This document shows, one piece after another, positions 1-8,087 of a stretch of DNA of 64,000 nucleotides. The stretch is from an uncultured Lachnospira sp. (GTDB lineage: Bacteria; Bacillota; Clostridia; Lachnospirales; Lachnospiraceae): the NCBI GenBank assembly GCA_910585095.1, contig CAJUBU010000014.1, forward strand, positions 37,740 to 101,739, given 5' to 3'. The position numbers and the translations under genes are program-made. Position 1 is the stretch's first letter. Every line of letters begins with the position of its first letter. The notes under the pieces were generated by a model. It did not search any database. It saw only the letters and a program-made list of their open reading frames with translations, and was not told where the DNA came from.

Positions 1-863
1 ATTTCCATATGATAATATCTTGCTGCATAGACACATTGTTTATCCTGTATCTTTTTAATTACGATGCGATTATCAATAGCCATGTCAATAAGACAATCAT
101 CAAAATTTGGCATCTCAATCAATAAAAGACTTTTTACTTGTGTAAACAGTTCTTCTATGGGCAAATACACATGACCTTGCGCTACTGCCTGATAAAGACA
201 ATAGTATATTCCACTCTTAATCCGAAAATCGGAATCTGCCCGAATCCCTACTTTTGCTGCAATTTCATCCGCTATCTTAAATCCAATGCCATCAATATCA
301 TCCGCCAATTTATAAGGATTTTCTTTTAATATTTTATATATATTTGAACTATACTTTGAATAGATTTTATTAGCCATCTTCATGCTTATGCCATATTTTT
401 GCATAAACATCATAGCATTTCGCAATTCCTTTTTGTCATTTAACTGCTCTGCTATTTCCATTGCTTTTTTTATGCTAATTCCCTTAATTTCTGCAAGACG
501 TTCTGGTTCTTCTTCCATAATTCTAAAAGTATCGTCACCAAATTTATTGACAATATTTTCAGACATTTTCTCCCCTATACCTTTGACTGCGCCAGAACTT
601 AGATAACGCTTTACAGAATTTTCATCTGACGGCGCCTTAAATTCATAAGATGTGATTGTAAACTGCATATAATAAGATGGGTGTTTTACAAAATTCCCCT
701 CAGCAACGATAAATTCACCTGCGCTAATGTACCCCAATACACCAACGCAGGTAATATCTTCATTTTTATAAATTATGTTAAATACCGTATATCCATTGTC
801 CTCATTGCGAAATATAATATTTTCAACAAATCCTTCAACGTGTTTTACAGTTTCATAATCCAC
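1..863 (-). CDS. recD2: RecD2-type ATP-dependent DNA helicase, N-terminal part (C-terminus outside window)
   Basis: RecD2 is a 5'-3' superfamily 1B helicase acting in DNA repair outside RecBCD. Reading the minus strand gives an open frame with the typical N-terminus: an OB-like segment containing GFVENIIFRNEDNGYTVF, then helix-hairpin-helix repeats (GAVKGIGEKMSENIV, and LADDIDGIGFKIADEIA). The Walker motifs would lie beyond position 1. The start is uncertain. An in-frame stop lies just upstream, and the only start-like codon after it is the GTG at 863, which has no Shine-Dalgarno. The family normally begins only a few residues before the EGFVE segment, so little or no protein is missing. The upstream DNA is an IS607-type remnant whose right end appears to fall at about 868-873, so the native promoter, ribosome site and perhaps the first codons were probably displaced. 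Confidence 0.85.
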   Translation of the reverse strand, partial: MDYETVKHVEGFVENIIFRNEDNGYTVFNIIYKNEDITCVGVLGYISAGEFIVAEGNFVKHPSYYMQFTITSYEFKAPSDENSVKRYLSSGAVKGIGEKMSENIVNKFGDDTFRIMEEEPERLAEIKGISIKKAMEIAEQLNDKKELRNAMMFMQKYGISMKMANKIYSKYSSNIYKILKENPYKLADDIDGIGFKIADEIAAKVGIRADSDFRIKSGIYYCLYQAVAQGHVYLPIEELFTQVKSLLLIEMPNFDDCLIDMAIDNRIVIKKIQDKQCVYAARYYHME

Positions 864-977
864 GTCAATGAACCGTTACTGAAAACTTATAAAAAATTAT
901 AAACTCTTATGTTTCATTCCTACTTCAACGAGTATGCTTTTGTAATAAATAAATTCATATACTACTCACAAAGTTCA

Positions 978-999
978 AAAGAAGTTCTTGAACTTCTTT
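978..999. repeat. Perfect hairpin in the 3' region of the IS607-type remnant
   Basis: Arms AAAGAAGTTC and GAACTTCTTT are separated by two bases. An overlapping alternative hairpin (AAGTTCAA with TTGAACTT) can also form. It lies downstream of the tnpB remnant, where the omega-RNA scaffold of TnpB elements is encoded, so it may be a relic of that RNA. Confidence 0.5.
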
Positions 1000-1065
1000 G
1001 TACTCTCCATAGGCGTAAATTCCTAACTAACGTATCAGTACATATCTGTGATAACTTAAAAAGTG

Positions 1066-1620
1066 TTATGCTACAGATTGCTGTTTTAAAAACATTTCTC
1101 CATATTTTTTTTAATTTAAAGCAGCTTGATAGTCTCTATCCATTACATTTCCACATTCACATTGATAAATACGCTCTGACAACTTTAAATTTCTTTTTAT
1201 GTTTCCACAACAGCTACACAATTTAGAACTCGGAAAAAATCGGTCTGCAATAATTACTTGAATATTTTTCCATTCCGATTTGTATTTAATCTGTCTTCTA
1301 AATTCATAGAATCCTTGTTGCTGAACTGCTTTGGATAAATGCTTGTTTTTCATCATTCCACTTACATTCAAATCTTCTAAGCAGATAAAACTTGGTTCTC
1401 GCTTTATGATAGAAGATGTTGTTTGATGTAAATAATTTTGACGAATGTCTGCTAGTCTGTGATTTAAATTGAAAAGTTTTTTTTCGCTTTTTATAATGTT
1501 ACGTGTTTTACAGTAACGTTCTCCTTTCTTATTTTTCTCATATCTTCTTGACATCGAACGCTGTAACCTACGTTTTTGTTTTTCTAATTTCTTTATGTTC
1601 TGATTTTTCAGTGTTGTCAA
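1066..1620 (-). pseudogene. tnpB: TnpB (IS607/IS605 OrfB) C-terminal fragment with a nonsense codon
   Basis: TnpB is the RNA-guided RuvC-like nuclease of IS200/IS605 and IS607 elements. This remnant keeps the C-terminal half. It includes the segment with ICLEDLNVSGM (RuvC II glutamate region), the zinc ribbon CSCCG...CECG, and the last RuvC segment DRDYQAALN. A TAA at 1111-1113 then interrupts the frame. Read through, the frame continues KKYGEMFLKQQSVA, so the usual NLKKYG tail was present and a TTA leucine codon became TAA. The N-terminal half, including the first RuvC aspartate, is absent, so the product should be inactive as a nuclease. Confidence 0.8.
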
Positions 1621-1631
1621 TTATTTCTATA

Positions 1632-1706
1632 TCACAATTTCATATTCTCTATTTGCCGTTCCAAATCCTCTTTTTGCTTATTACTTGAAACCCTGCCATA
1701 CTTCAT
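1632..1706 (-). pseudogene. tnpA: IS607-type serine recombinase (TnpA) fragment
   Basis: The frame encodes MKYGRVSSNKQKEDLERQIE and four more residues before TGA. The stretch YGRVSSNKQKEDLERQ is the characteristic start of the resolvase domain in IS607 transposases, with the catalytic serine in the RVSS motif. The N-terminal MerR-like DNA-binding domain and the rest of the catalytic domain are missing. The fragment starts 12 bp downstream of the flgJ stop and ends 12 bp from the tnpB remnant, consistent with an internal deletion. Confidence 0.75.
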
Positions 1707-1718
1707 TCTTATACCACT

Positions 1719-2132
1719 TCATTCAATTTCTTCCACAGCATAATTTCTCTTCATTTGTTCATATAACTGCTGTGCAAGTCCAAGTCCACCGCCGCCATTA
1801 GAATCAACCACTTTATCAGCTACATTCTTTATCATCTCATCTCCAAAATAACTTGAAAGCGTACTCATGCCTGTATCGGAACTTCCTGTCACACCAAACA
1901 GCCCTGAATACATATTGTCATCAGAGCCTCCGTCTACTTTAGACATCTTAATCATTGCCTTCAACATCTGCTCTACAAAATATCCTTCAAAGTCTTTGCA
2001 GACTTCCATAAGCTCCTCATCGGTTGCCTTAGACAAGTCACTGTTATTTATCTTGTCTTCAATAGCATTTGTTGATGGATTATATATATTGTTAGCATAT
2101 GTTGATGAAATACCATTTATAAAATTATCCAT
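1719..2132 (-). CDS. Flagellar rod-binding protein, FlgJ N-terminal domain type
   Basis: This 137-residue protein matches the rod-binding domain of FlgJ without the muramidase domain, as is usual for Firmicutes. The core runs about residues 30-105 and includes ATDEELMEVCKDFEGYFVEQ, MLKAMIKMSK and the glycine-rich GGGGLGLAQQLYEQM near the end. It would cap the growing rod in the envelope. The start chosen is the ATG before DNFINGISS, because it follows an ATGAGGG ribosome site; a longer frame to 2174 has no such support. It is the last gene of the mbl-flgF-flgG-flgJ run, with an IS607 remnant immediately downstream. Its 5' flank carries the recurring AGAAATGAGG box found before metK. Confidence 0.85.
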   Translation of the reverse strand: MDNFINGISSTYANNIYNPSTNAIEDKINNSDLSKATDEELMEVCKDFEGYFVEQMLKAMIKMSKVDGGSDDNMYSGLFGVTGSSDTGMSTLSSYFGDEMIKNVADKVVDSNGGGGLGLAQQLYEQMKRNYAVEEIE

Positions 2133-2254
2133 ATTTGCCCTCATTTCTATGCTGTGTTTTGCAAAAAAAATCAAAATTTATTATTGTATAATTTGTCATA
2201 TCACAAGCGCTTGACTTTTGCCGAAATTATTACACCGCAGCTATGCTTTGGTTA

Positions 2255-3073
2255 TTATCTTTTAAGATTGTTTGCCTGCTCCATCATGGTGTCTGATGTA
2301 GTAATTGCCTTAGAACAAAGTTCATAAGCTCTCTGTGCTATAATCAAATTAACCATCTCTGTTGCAACATTGACATTAGAACCTTCAAGATATTTTGACT
2401 TTAAAGCGCTCTTTTTGCCAATATCATCATAAGCCTCATTCAATGGTACTCCCGATGCATCGGTGGCTCTTAAATAGTTGTCACCAATCTTTTCAAGACC
2501 AGAAGGATTTGTAAACTGGAACAATGCAATCTGCATACCGCCTATTGGCTGAGGATTACCTGCCTCGTCTGGATAACAAGCATTACCGTCTGCATCAAAT
2601 GTAACCTTTAAAGGATTATACTCTGATGTAAGCACAATTGGCATACCATCTGAACTTAAAACAGGACAGCCGTCGGCTGTACATAAAGCAGAACCTTGTG
2701 CATCAATAGCAAAATAAAAATTACCATTTCTTGTATATACAGTCTCTCCATCCAAATTTTGTATAGCAAAGAAACCATCACCATTAATTAAAAAATCGGT
2801 GTTGCTCTCAGTCTCCATAGCAGAACCTTGTGTGTAATGAGAAGTTATAGAAGACACTCTTGTACCAAGTCCAACTTGTGCGCTGACTGGCTTAAACTCT
2901 CCATTTGCTGTTGTTGTTCTCGCCTGCAAATCTTGATACAACAACGTCTTAAAACTAGCGCTTTGACCTTTATAACCTACTGTATTAACATTAGAAAGGT
3001 TATGTGAAATAACATCTACATTTGTCTGCTGTGCTATCATACCTGATGCAGCAGAATATAACGACCTAACCAT
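2255..3073 (-). CDS. flgG: Flagellar basal-body rod protein FlgG (FlhP-type)
   Basis: This 272-residue rod protein has the conserved N-terminal SLYSAASGMIAQQTNVDVIS and NLSNVNTVGYKGQSASFKTL segments, which form the coiled-coil core and the L-stretch region. The C-terminal signature SNVNVATEMVNLIIAQRAYE is followed by KAITTSDTMMEQANNL. The central insert DFLINGDGFFAIQ is typical of FlgG/FlgF hook-rod proteins. It lies 17 bp after flgF with a good AGGAAG ribosome site. In Bacillus the equivalent order is mbl-flhO-flhP, so this is the FlhP/FlgG member and forms the distal rod. Confidence 0.93.
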   Translation of the reverse strand: MVRSLYSAASGMIAQQTNVDVISHNLSNVNTVGYKGQSASFKTLLYQDLQARTTTANGEFKPVSAQVGLGTRVSSITSHYTQGSAMETESNTDFLINGDGFFAIQNLDGETVYTRNGNFYFAIDAQGSALCTADGCPVLSSDGMPIVLTSEYNPLKVTFDADGNACYPDEAGNPQPIGGMQIALFQFTNPSGLEKIGDNYLRATDASGVPLNEAYDDIGKKSALKSKYLEGSNVNVATEMVNLIIAQRAYELCSKAITTSDTMMEQANNLKR

Positions 3074-3090
3074 AATTATCTTCCTTTCTA

Positions 3091-3867
3091 TTATAATTCA
3101 GACATACTTACCATACCGCCTAACATGCTATCAACGGTCTGAATAAGCTTTTGATTGCTTTCATATTCTCTGGCAAGACTTATCATTTCAACCATCTCCG
3201 AAACAACATTGATATTAGAAGCCTCCTTGTAACCTTGAATAACAGCCGCATTAACATCTGGCGTCTGTGTTGCTCCCTCTACTGCTCGAAATAGATTTTC
3301 ACCATATTTTTCAAGATAATTATAATCTTCAAAATCGGTTATTAAAAATGTATCAACATACATATTATCAGCATATATCTCGCCGGTCTTTTCAACCTTC
3401 AATTCTGCTATATTTGTAGGTAATTGAATGGGTGCGCCACTCTCACCTAATACATAATCACCATCCTTGGTAACCAGATAACCTTCTGCGTTCATCTGGA
3501 ACGACCCATCCCTGGAATACATGGTTGATGTCACTCCACTTTTACTGGTAAAGGAAATATTAAAAAATCCCTTATCTGCCAATGCAAAATCATATGTACT
3601 ATCTGTGTTGATAAGAGAACCTTGTGTCCAGTCTCGATATGTTTCGCCAATCTTAGCTCCAAGTGAAAGTTTACCAATCCTCTGGTTAAGGGTGCCAACC
3701 GTTCTATCCTTAATCTTAATGCCAAACATCTCATCAAATGATTTTGTTGTACATCCCTCTTTCTTATAACCTGTCGTTGAAGAGTTTGCAAGGTTATTGG
3801 TAATAACATCCATTCTGCGTTGGCTATCCACCATACCTGTATATGCAGTGTACAATCCTTTAACCAT
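3091..3867 (-). CDS. flgF: Flagellar rod protein FlgF/FlhO type
   Basis: This 258-residue rod protein is related to the downstream flgG product. The N-terminus is MVKGLYTAYTGMVDSQRRMD followed by VITNNLANSSTTGYKKEG, and the C-terminal signature is SNINVVSEMVEMISLAREYE. The start was set at the ATG in the context GAGGTGAAATT-ATG; the frame is open to 3930 but the extra 21 codons lack a ribosome site. It sits between mbl and flgG, as FlhO does in Bacillus, and would form the proximal rod. FlgF and FlgG are hard to separate from sequence alone; position decides the assignment. Confidence 0.88.
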   Translation of the reverse strand: MVKGLYTAYTGMVDSQRRMDVITNNLANSSTTGYKKEGCTTKSFDEMFGIKIKDRTVGTLNQRIGKLSLGAKIGETYRDWTQGSLINTDSTYDFALADKGFFNISFTSKSGVTSTMYSRDGSFQMNAEGYLVTKDGDYVLGESGAPIQLPTNIAELKVEKTGEIYADNMYVDTFLITDFEDYNYLEKYGENLFRAVEGATQTPDVNAAVIQGYKEASNINVVSEMVEMISLAREYESNQKLIQTVDSMLGGMVSMSEL

Positions 3868-4048
3868 AATTTCACCTCGTTCCTTCATTAATAAATAATC
3901 GCCTGTAAGCAATATCGTCACAATTTGCAAAAACTTAATAGCTTACCTGCATAAAAGTGCAAAACTTTATTTTTATGATATAATTTGTCAATTATACAAA
4001 AATATTTACAATATAAAAATAGTGTTTTATACATAAAACTATAAATTT

Positions 4049-4320
4049 GTGTTAATCTTTCCTATCATTTCATTTAAAATGTTGTAAAAACATCTATTAT
4101 TAAAGTTAGACATTTACTTTAATTTTCTTTCATTCAATTATAAATCCTATAAAAGTATTGATTCATTAAAACGAAAAGTTTACTTTAATTTTTCTCTATT
4201 TAATTACATGTCCTATAAAAATGTCTGTTGCTAAAGCCCAAAATTTATTTTAATTTTATCTATAATTAAATAATAAATACTAAAAAATACTTATTACTAA
4301 AATTACAATCTTCCTTTAAT
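4049..4320. repeat. Degenerate tandem repeat, about 66-bp unit, abutting the end of mbl
   Basis: Four to five decayed copies follow one another with a 65-66 bp period. The phase is marked by TTTACTTTAATTTT at about 4113 and 4179, TTTATTTTAATTTT at about 4244 and a related CTTTAATCTTCTC at about 4314. Each copy also has a CCTATAAAA-like block. The last copy runs into the mbl stop codon and final codons, suggesting the array grew by duplication of the mbl 3' end. Together with unremarkable AT-rich DNA it accounts for the 3868-4315 gap. Confidence 0.55.
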
Positions 4321-5308
4321 CTTCTCTATGTCCAGATAAAAATTCTATAAATTTACCTGTTCCGATAGCTACACATGTCATTGGATCTTCTGCTGTCATT
4401 GTATTAATTCCTGTTTTTGACTCAATTAAGTCCTCTAATCCATTTAATAATGCGCCGCCGCCAGTAAGGACAATGCCCCTGTCTGCAATATCCGATGCAA
4501 GTTCTGGAGGTGTTTTTTCCAAAACGCTGTGGACTGCTTCAACAATCTGTGAAGTTGCCTCTCTCAATGCTTCTTCCGTCTCTTCTGATGTCACTTCAAC
4601 CGTTTTAGGCAAACCTGTGACAAGATTACGTCCTCTTACATTCATCACGGCAATCTCTGCTCTTTGATATGCTGAACCAATATTAATTTTAATGTCCTCT
4701 GCTGTTCGTTCTCCAATAAGAAGATTATGCTTTTTTCTCATGAATCGAACGAGTGCCTCGTCAAAATCATCTCCAGCAATCTTGATTGATGTACTTACAA
4801 CAATACCGCCAAGTGATATAACCGCTATATCTGTTGTACCGCCGCCAATATCGACTATCATATTGCCGCATGGTCTAGCGATATCAATACCAGCACCTAT
4901 TGCCGCTGCAATAGGCTCCTCAATAATTGCAACTTCTCTGGCTCCTGCCTGCAATGTTGCGTCTTCTACCGCTTTCTTCTCTACCTCTGTCACACCAGAA
5001 GGCACACAAACGCTAATTCTTGGCTTTTTTAACATTCTTTTGCCAATCGCTTTTTGAATAAAATATTTAAGCATCTTTTCTGTCACGGTATAATCTGAAA
5101 TAACACCTTGTCTTAATGGTCTGACCGCCACAATATTACCCGGCGTTCTGCCAAGCATAAGGCGAGCTTCCTCCCCTATCGCCTTAATTTTATTTGTATC
5201 TCTGTCAAATGCAACAACTGAAGGCTCTTTTAAAACAACACCTTTACCTTTTATATAAACTAAAATACTAGCTGTTCCTAAATCAATACCAATGTCTGTA
5301 GATAACAT
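4316..5308 (-). CDS. mbl: MreB-family actin-like cell shape protein (Mbl type)
   Basis: This 330-residue bacterial actin polymerises under the membrane and guides cell-wall elongation. It shows the phosphate-1 loop DIGIDLGTASILVYIKGKG, the phosphate-2 region MIVDIGGGTTDIAVISLGGI and the adenosine motif GIVLTGGGALLNGLEDLI. The ATG at 5308 follows AAAGGGGATTCTGTG; a start six codons upstream is less likely. MreB and Mbl are close paralogues. The adjacent flgF and flgG, the mbl-flhO-flhP arrangement known in Bacillus, favour Mbl. The downstream flank carries a degenerate tandem repeat. Confidence 0.9.
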   Translation of the reverse strand: MLSTDIGIDLGTASILVYIKGKGVVLKEPSVVAFDRDTNKIKAIGEEARLMLGRTPGNIVAVRPLRQGVISDYTVTEKMLKYFIQKAIGKRMLKKPRISVCVPSGVTEVEKKAVEDATLQAGAREVAIIEEPIAAAIGAGIDIARPCGNMIVDIGGGTTDIAVISLGGIVVSTSIKIAGDDFDEALVRFMRKKHNLLIGERTAEDIKINIGSAYQRAEIAVMNVRGRNLVTGLPKTVEVTSEETEEALREATSQIVEAVHSVLEKTPPELASDIADRGIVLTGGGALLNGLEDLIESKTGINTMTAEDPMTCVAIGTGKFIEFLSGHRED

Positions 5309-5690
5309 CACAGAATCCCCTTTCATGTTTGTATCACAAATCTTCTATATCCGTCAAATATGTCACAATAAATTAACAAAATATTTGACCATCGCAGTAT
5401 TCACTAATATGCAAAACAGCCAAAAGCTGACTTTTGTATAGCACTTAGCTCATTACTCGCGGAAATAAACTCAAATAAGTAACTATATCATACATACGAA
5501 TGTATCGCATTTTGCGACTAGTTATCATTATATACAACCTTTTTGAAATTTAAAAGAGAAAATTTAATTATTTTTCATTTTTTAATAAAAACACAAAAAT
5601 ATTTTTAGATTGTTTTAAAAATTGCAACTTATTTAGCACAAATCTGTGCAGTTAAATAATATTTTCAATTCACTTTTTTCTTTAATGTGA
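5309..5690. other. Non-coding gap upstream of mbl
   Basis: This 380-bp AT-rich stretch lies between the start of mbl and the metK terminator. It must hold the mbl promoter. I see no convincing gene, aptamer or repeat in it. Confidence 0.5.
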
Positions 5691-5699
5691 TTAAAAAAA

Positions 5700-5724
5700 A
5701 CAACTGTGCAAAATACACAGTTGT
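5700..5724 (-). terminator. Rho-independent terminator of metK
   Basis: The stem CAACTGTG/CACAGTTG (5701-5708 with 5716-5723) is followed on the minus strand by a run of eight T. It lies 54 bp past the metK stop. Confidence 0.85.
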
Positions 5725-5777
5725 TTTTTATTCATTTAAAAACTTCTTTATTATATTGTACTATTATAGTTATTGAA

Positions 5778-6965
5778 TTAGTTAAGTGCTTTTTTAAGGT
5801 CATCAACCTTATCAAGTTTTTCCCATGGAAGGTCTAAATCAATTCTTCCAAAATGACCATATGCAGCAGTCTGCTTGTAAATTGGTCTTCTAAGGTCTAA
5901 CATTTTAATAATTCCTGCTGGTCTTAAATCAAAATTATTTCTGATAACCTCTACAATTTTAGCATCTTCAATCTTTCCTGTTCCAAATGTTTCAACCATA
6001 ATAGATGTAGGATGTGCAACACCAATTGCATATGAAAGCTGAATTTCACATCTATCTGCAATACCTGCTGCCACAATATTTTTTGCAACATAACGTGCAG
6101 CATACGCAGCTGAACGGTCAACCTTTGTGCAGTCCTTACCAGAAAATGCTCCGCCGCCGTGTCTTGCAGCACCACCATAAGTATCCACAATAATCTTACG
6201 TCCTGTAAGACCACTATCTCCATTTGGTCCGCCAATAACAAATCTTCCTGTAGGATTGATAAAGATTTTTGTATTTTCATCAATCATATTCTTATCTACA
6301 ATTTCATCAATAACATACTTTTTAATATCAGTATGAATCTGCTCTTGTGTTACTTCAGGTGCATGTTGTGAAGATACAACAATCGCATCCAAACGAACAG
6401 GTACATTATTTTCGTCATATTCAACTGTAACCTGTGTTTTTCCATCTGCTCTCAAATAAGCAAGAGTGCCATCTTTACGCACCTTTGTCAATTGCTTTGA
6501 AAGTTTTTGTGCAAGGGCAGCAGAATATGGCATATATTCTTCTGTCTCATTGGTTGCATAACCGAACATCATTCCTTGGTCACCAGCACCAATCGAATCA
6601 ATAAGTGCATCTTCATCCCCATTCTTTACTTCATAAGACTTATCAACACCCATCGCAATATCTGGCGACTGCTTGTCCAATGCTAATAATACAGCACATG
6701 TATTTCCATCAAAACCTTTCTCTGAATTATCATAACCAATCTCACATATAGTATCTCTTACAATCTGTGTAATATCTACATTTGCCTTTGTTGTAATTTC
6801 ACCCATTACCACTACAAATCCTGTATTTGTAAGCGTCTCACAAGCTACTCTTGAATATGGATCTTGTGCATACATTGCATCAAGCACAGCATCTGAAATC
6901 TGGTCACAAATTTTATCAGGATGACCTTCTGTTACGGATTCTGAAGTAAATAATCTTTTTTCCAT
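5778..6965 (-). CDS. metK: S-adenosylmethionine synthetase
   Basis: This 395-residue enzyme forms SAM from methionine and ATP in the cytoplasm. It has the family's usual length and motifs: SVTEGHPDKICDQISDAVLD near the N-terminus, the ATP-binding GAGDQGMMFGYA, and the P-loop-like GGGAFSGKDCTKVDRSAAY. The start follows GAGGAAAAA-ATG. Two regulatory RNAs precede it in one transcript: an S-box SAM-I riboswitch with its terminator, and, between that terminator and the start codon, a second leader with three hairpins and a recurring AGAAATGAGG box. This implies feedback by SAM plus a second, unidentified translational control. A terminator follows the gene, so it is monocistronic. Confidence 0.97.
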   Translation of the reverse strand: MEKRLFTSESVTEGHPDKICDQISDAVLDAMYAQDPYSRVACETLTNTGFVVVMGEITTKANVDITQIVRDTICEIGYDNSEKGFDGNTCAVLLALDKQSPDIAMGVDKSYEVKNGDEDALIDSIGAGDQGMMFGYATNETEEYMPYSAALAQKLSKQLTKVRKDGTLAYLRADGKTQVTVEYDENNVPVRLDAIVVSSQHAPEVTQEQIHTDIKKYVIDEIVDKNMIDENTKIFINPTGRFVIGGPNGDSGLTGRKIIVDTYGGAARHGGGAFSGKDCTKVDRSAAYAARYVAKNIVAAGIADRCEIQLSYAIGVAHPTSIMVETFGTGKIEDAKIVEVIRNNFDLRPAGIIKMLDLRRPIYKQTAAYGHFGRIDLDLPWEKLDKVDDLKKALN

Positions 6966-7069
6966 TTTTTCCTCATTTCTGCGTTGCTTTTGCTTAAAGA
7001 ACTAAAATTCTTGCAGATTTGTGACAAGCAGCGCACAAACACAAATCCTGTGATTGAAAATTTCAATCT
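6966..7069 (-). promoter_or_regulatory. Candidate structured leader RNA (copy A, metK)
   Basis: Minus-strand order: hairpin P1 (GATTGAAA/TTTCAATC), hairpin P2 (ATTTGTG/CACAAAT, 7017-7046) whose loop holds GCGCTGCTT, hairpin P3 (AAGAA/TTCTT), then AAGCAACGC directly followed by AGAAATGAGG and the ATG. The P2 loop can pair with AAGCAACGC beside the ribosome site. The same architecture occurs at 45906-46010 and 51188-51298 with different stem sequences, so base pairing appears conserved. Ligand or effector unknown. Confidence 0.6.
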
Positions 7070-7112
7070 TTTATCTTTTCTTATTTTTAAAACATATATG
7101 TGCCTTACATAC

Positions 7113-7286
7113 AAAAAACGAGCCCTTATCAAAGGACTCGCAATCATCTGACTGGAAATCCTCTTATTGTTCGAATTACTGCAATTTACACTACAGCACA
7201 TCTCCGCTCAGGTTGGCACCTTCCAAAAATTATGGGGTTGCCGGGCTTCATCGATCCTATGTATCTCCACCACTCATAATAAGGGA
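7113..7286 (-). promoter_or_regulatory. SAM-I (S-box) riboswitch with terminator
   Basis: The minus strand carries the S-box core: GAGTGGTGGAGATA, then GATGAAGCCCGGCAACC and AAGGTGCCAACCTGAGCGGA. P1 closes by CTTATT with AATAAG. The expression platform ends in the terminator CGAGTCC/GGGCTCG (7119-7140) followed by six T. Binding of SAM is known to favour the terminator form, so high SAM should switch metK off. Confidence 0.95.
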
Positions 7287-7457
7287 CATAATTGTTATAT
7301 TTAATTCATGTGTATTGTTACATAGAAATATCATCTTGTCAACTACCAAATTATAATTTTTTTAATTTTTTATTTTCTTTTAGTAAGAAGACCGACACTT
7401 CTAAAGTGATGGGAGTATATCACATTAAACTATTATTCTAATAATATAGTACAAGAA

Positions 7458-8087
7458 TCAACTATATTGTTTTTTCCTTGACCTTTCTACATAATGTGTA
7501 TACTTAATAGTATTGACAAATTTTTTTATAGGAGGCTGTCTATCAAGATGCGCGCCTATCATTTTTTCCATACATACCATATGATACCACCTATTAAACT
7601 TATATCCACAGTTATTAAATTGTCCCACTTTATAAAACCCCAAACATTCATGAAATAACTCACTGTCATTGGTAAGATATTCATCAGGCACTTCTGGAAC
7701 GGCAATACAGACATTCATATTAACAATTCCTTGTGATTTAAGACAATCTTCAAGTTCCTCATACAACTGCCTTCCAATTCCCATCCCTTTATAATTATTA
7801 TCAACATATATTGATGATTCAACAGCCCAATCATAAGCTTTTCTGCTTTTAAATGTATCTGCATATGTATAACCTATAATCTGTCCATCAAGTTCCCCTA
7901 CAAGAAAAGGATATTTTTCACTAATTTTTACTATCCTATCACCAAATTCCTCCACCGTTGGCACCTCATATTCAAATGAAATTGCCGTATTTTTTACATA
8001 GTATGAATATATATCCAACAAATAATATGCATCTGCTTTTTGGGCTAGTCTAATATCAATTTGAGGTATTAATGCAATTTCTTCCAT
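7458..8087 (-). CDS. GNAT N-acetyltransferase, phosphinothricin/MnaT-like
   Basis: This 209-residue GNAT protein resembles the Pat/Bar/MnaT group, which acetylates phosphinothricin-like or L-amino acid amines with acetyl-CoA. Diagnostic parts are IRLAQKADAYYLLDIYSYYV at the start, the TAISFEYEVPTVEEF segment, GQIIGYTYADTFKSRKAYDW, and the acetyl-CoA loop YVDNNYKGMGIGRQLYEEL. The C-terminal 30 residues are an extension beyond the domain. It has its own AAGGAG ribosome site and is isolated between intergenic gaps. The substrate cannot be told from sequence; family members often detoxify methionine sulfoximine-like compounds. Confidence 0.82.
   Translation of the reverse strand: MEEIALIPQIDIRLAQKADAYYLLDIYSYYVKNTAISFEYEVPTVEEFGDRIVKISEKYPFLVGELDGQIIGYTYADTFKSRKAYDWAVESSIYVDNNYKGMGIGRQLYEELEDCLKSQGIVNMNVCIAVPEVPDEYLTNDSELFHECLGFYKVGQFNNCGYKFNRWYHMVCMEKMIGAHLDRQPPIKKFVNTIKYTHYVERSRKKQYS

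Larger units (their letters stand above)
868..1706 (-). mobile_element. Decayed IS607-type insertion sequence (tnpA fragment, tnpB C-terminus, right end)
   Basis: The segment between flgJ and recD2 contains, on the minus strand, a 24-codon piece of an IS607-type serine recombinase, then the C-terminal part of TnpB, then about 200 bp of non-coding DNA with a strong hairpin (978-999). It ends near GTAACGGTTCA, a sequence resembling the right ends of TnpB elements. The left end and most of tnpA and tnpB are deleted. The outer boundary is inferred from where the flgJ and recD2 reading frames stop matching expectation. Confidence 0.7.

Noticed and set aside
909..1226. Plus-strand reading frame of 105 codons over the IS607-type remnant
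   Set aside because: It overlaps the recognisable tnpB fragment in antisense, has no ribosome site and no family resemblance.
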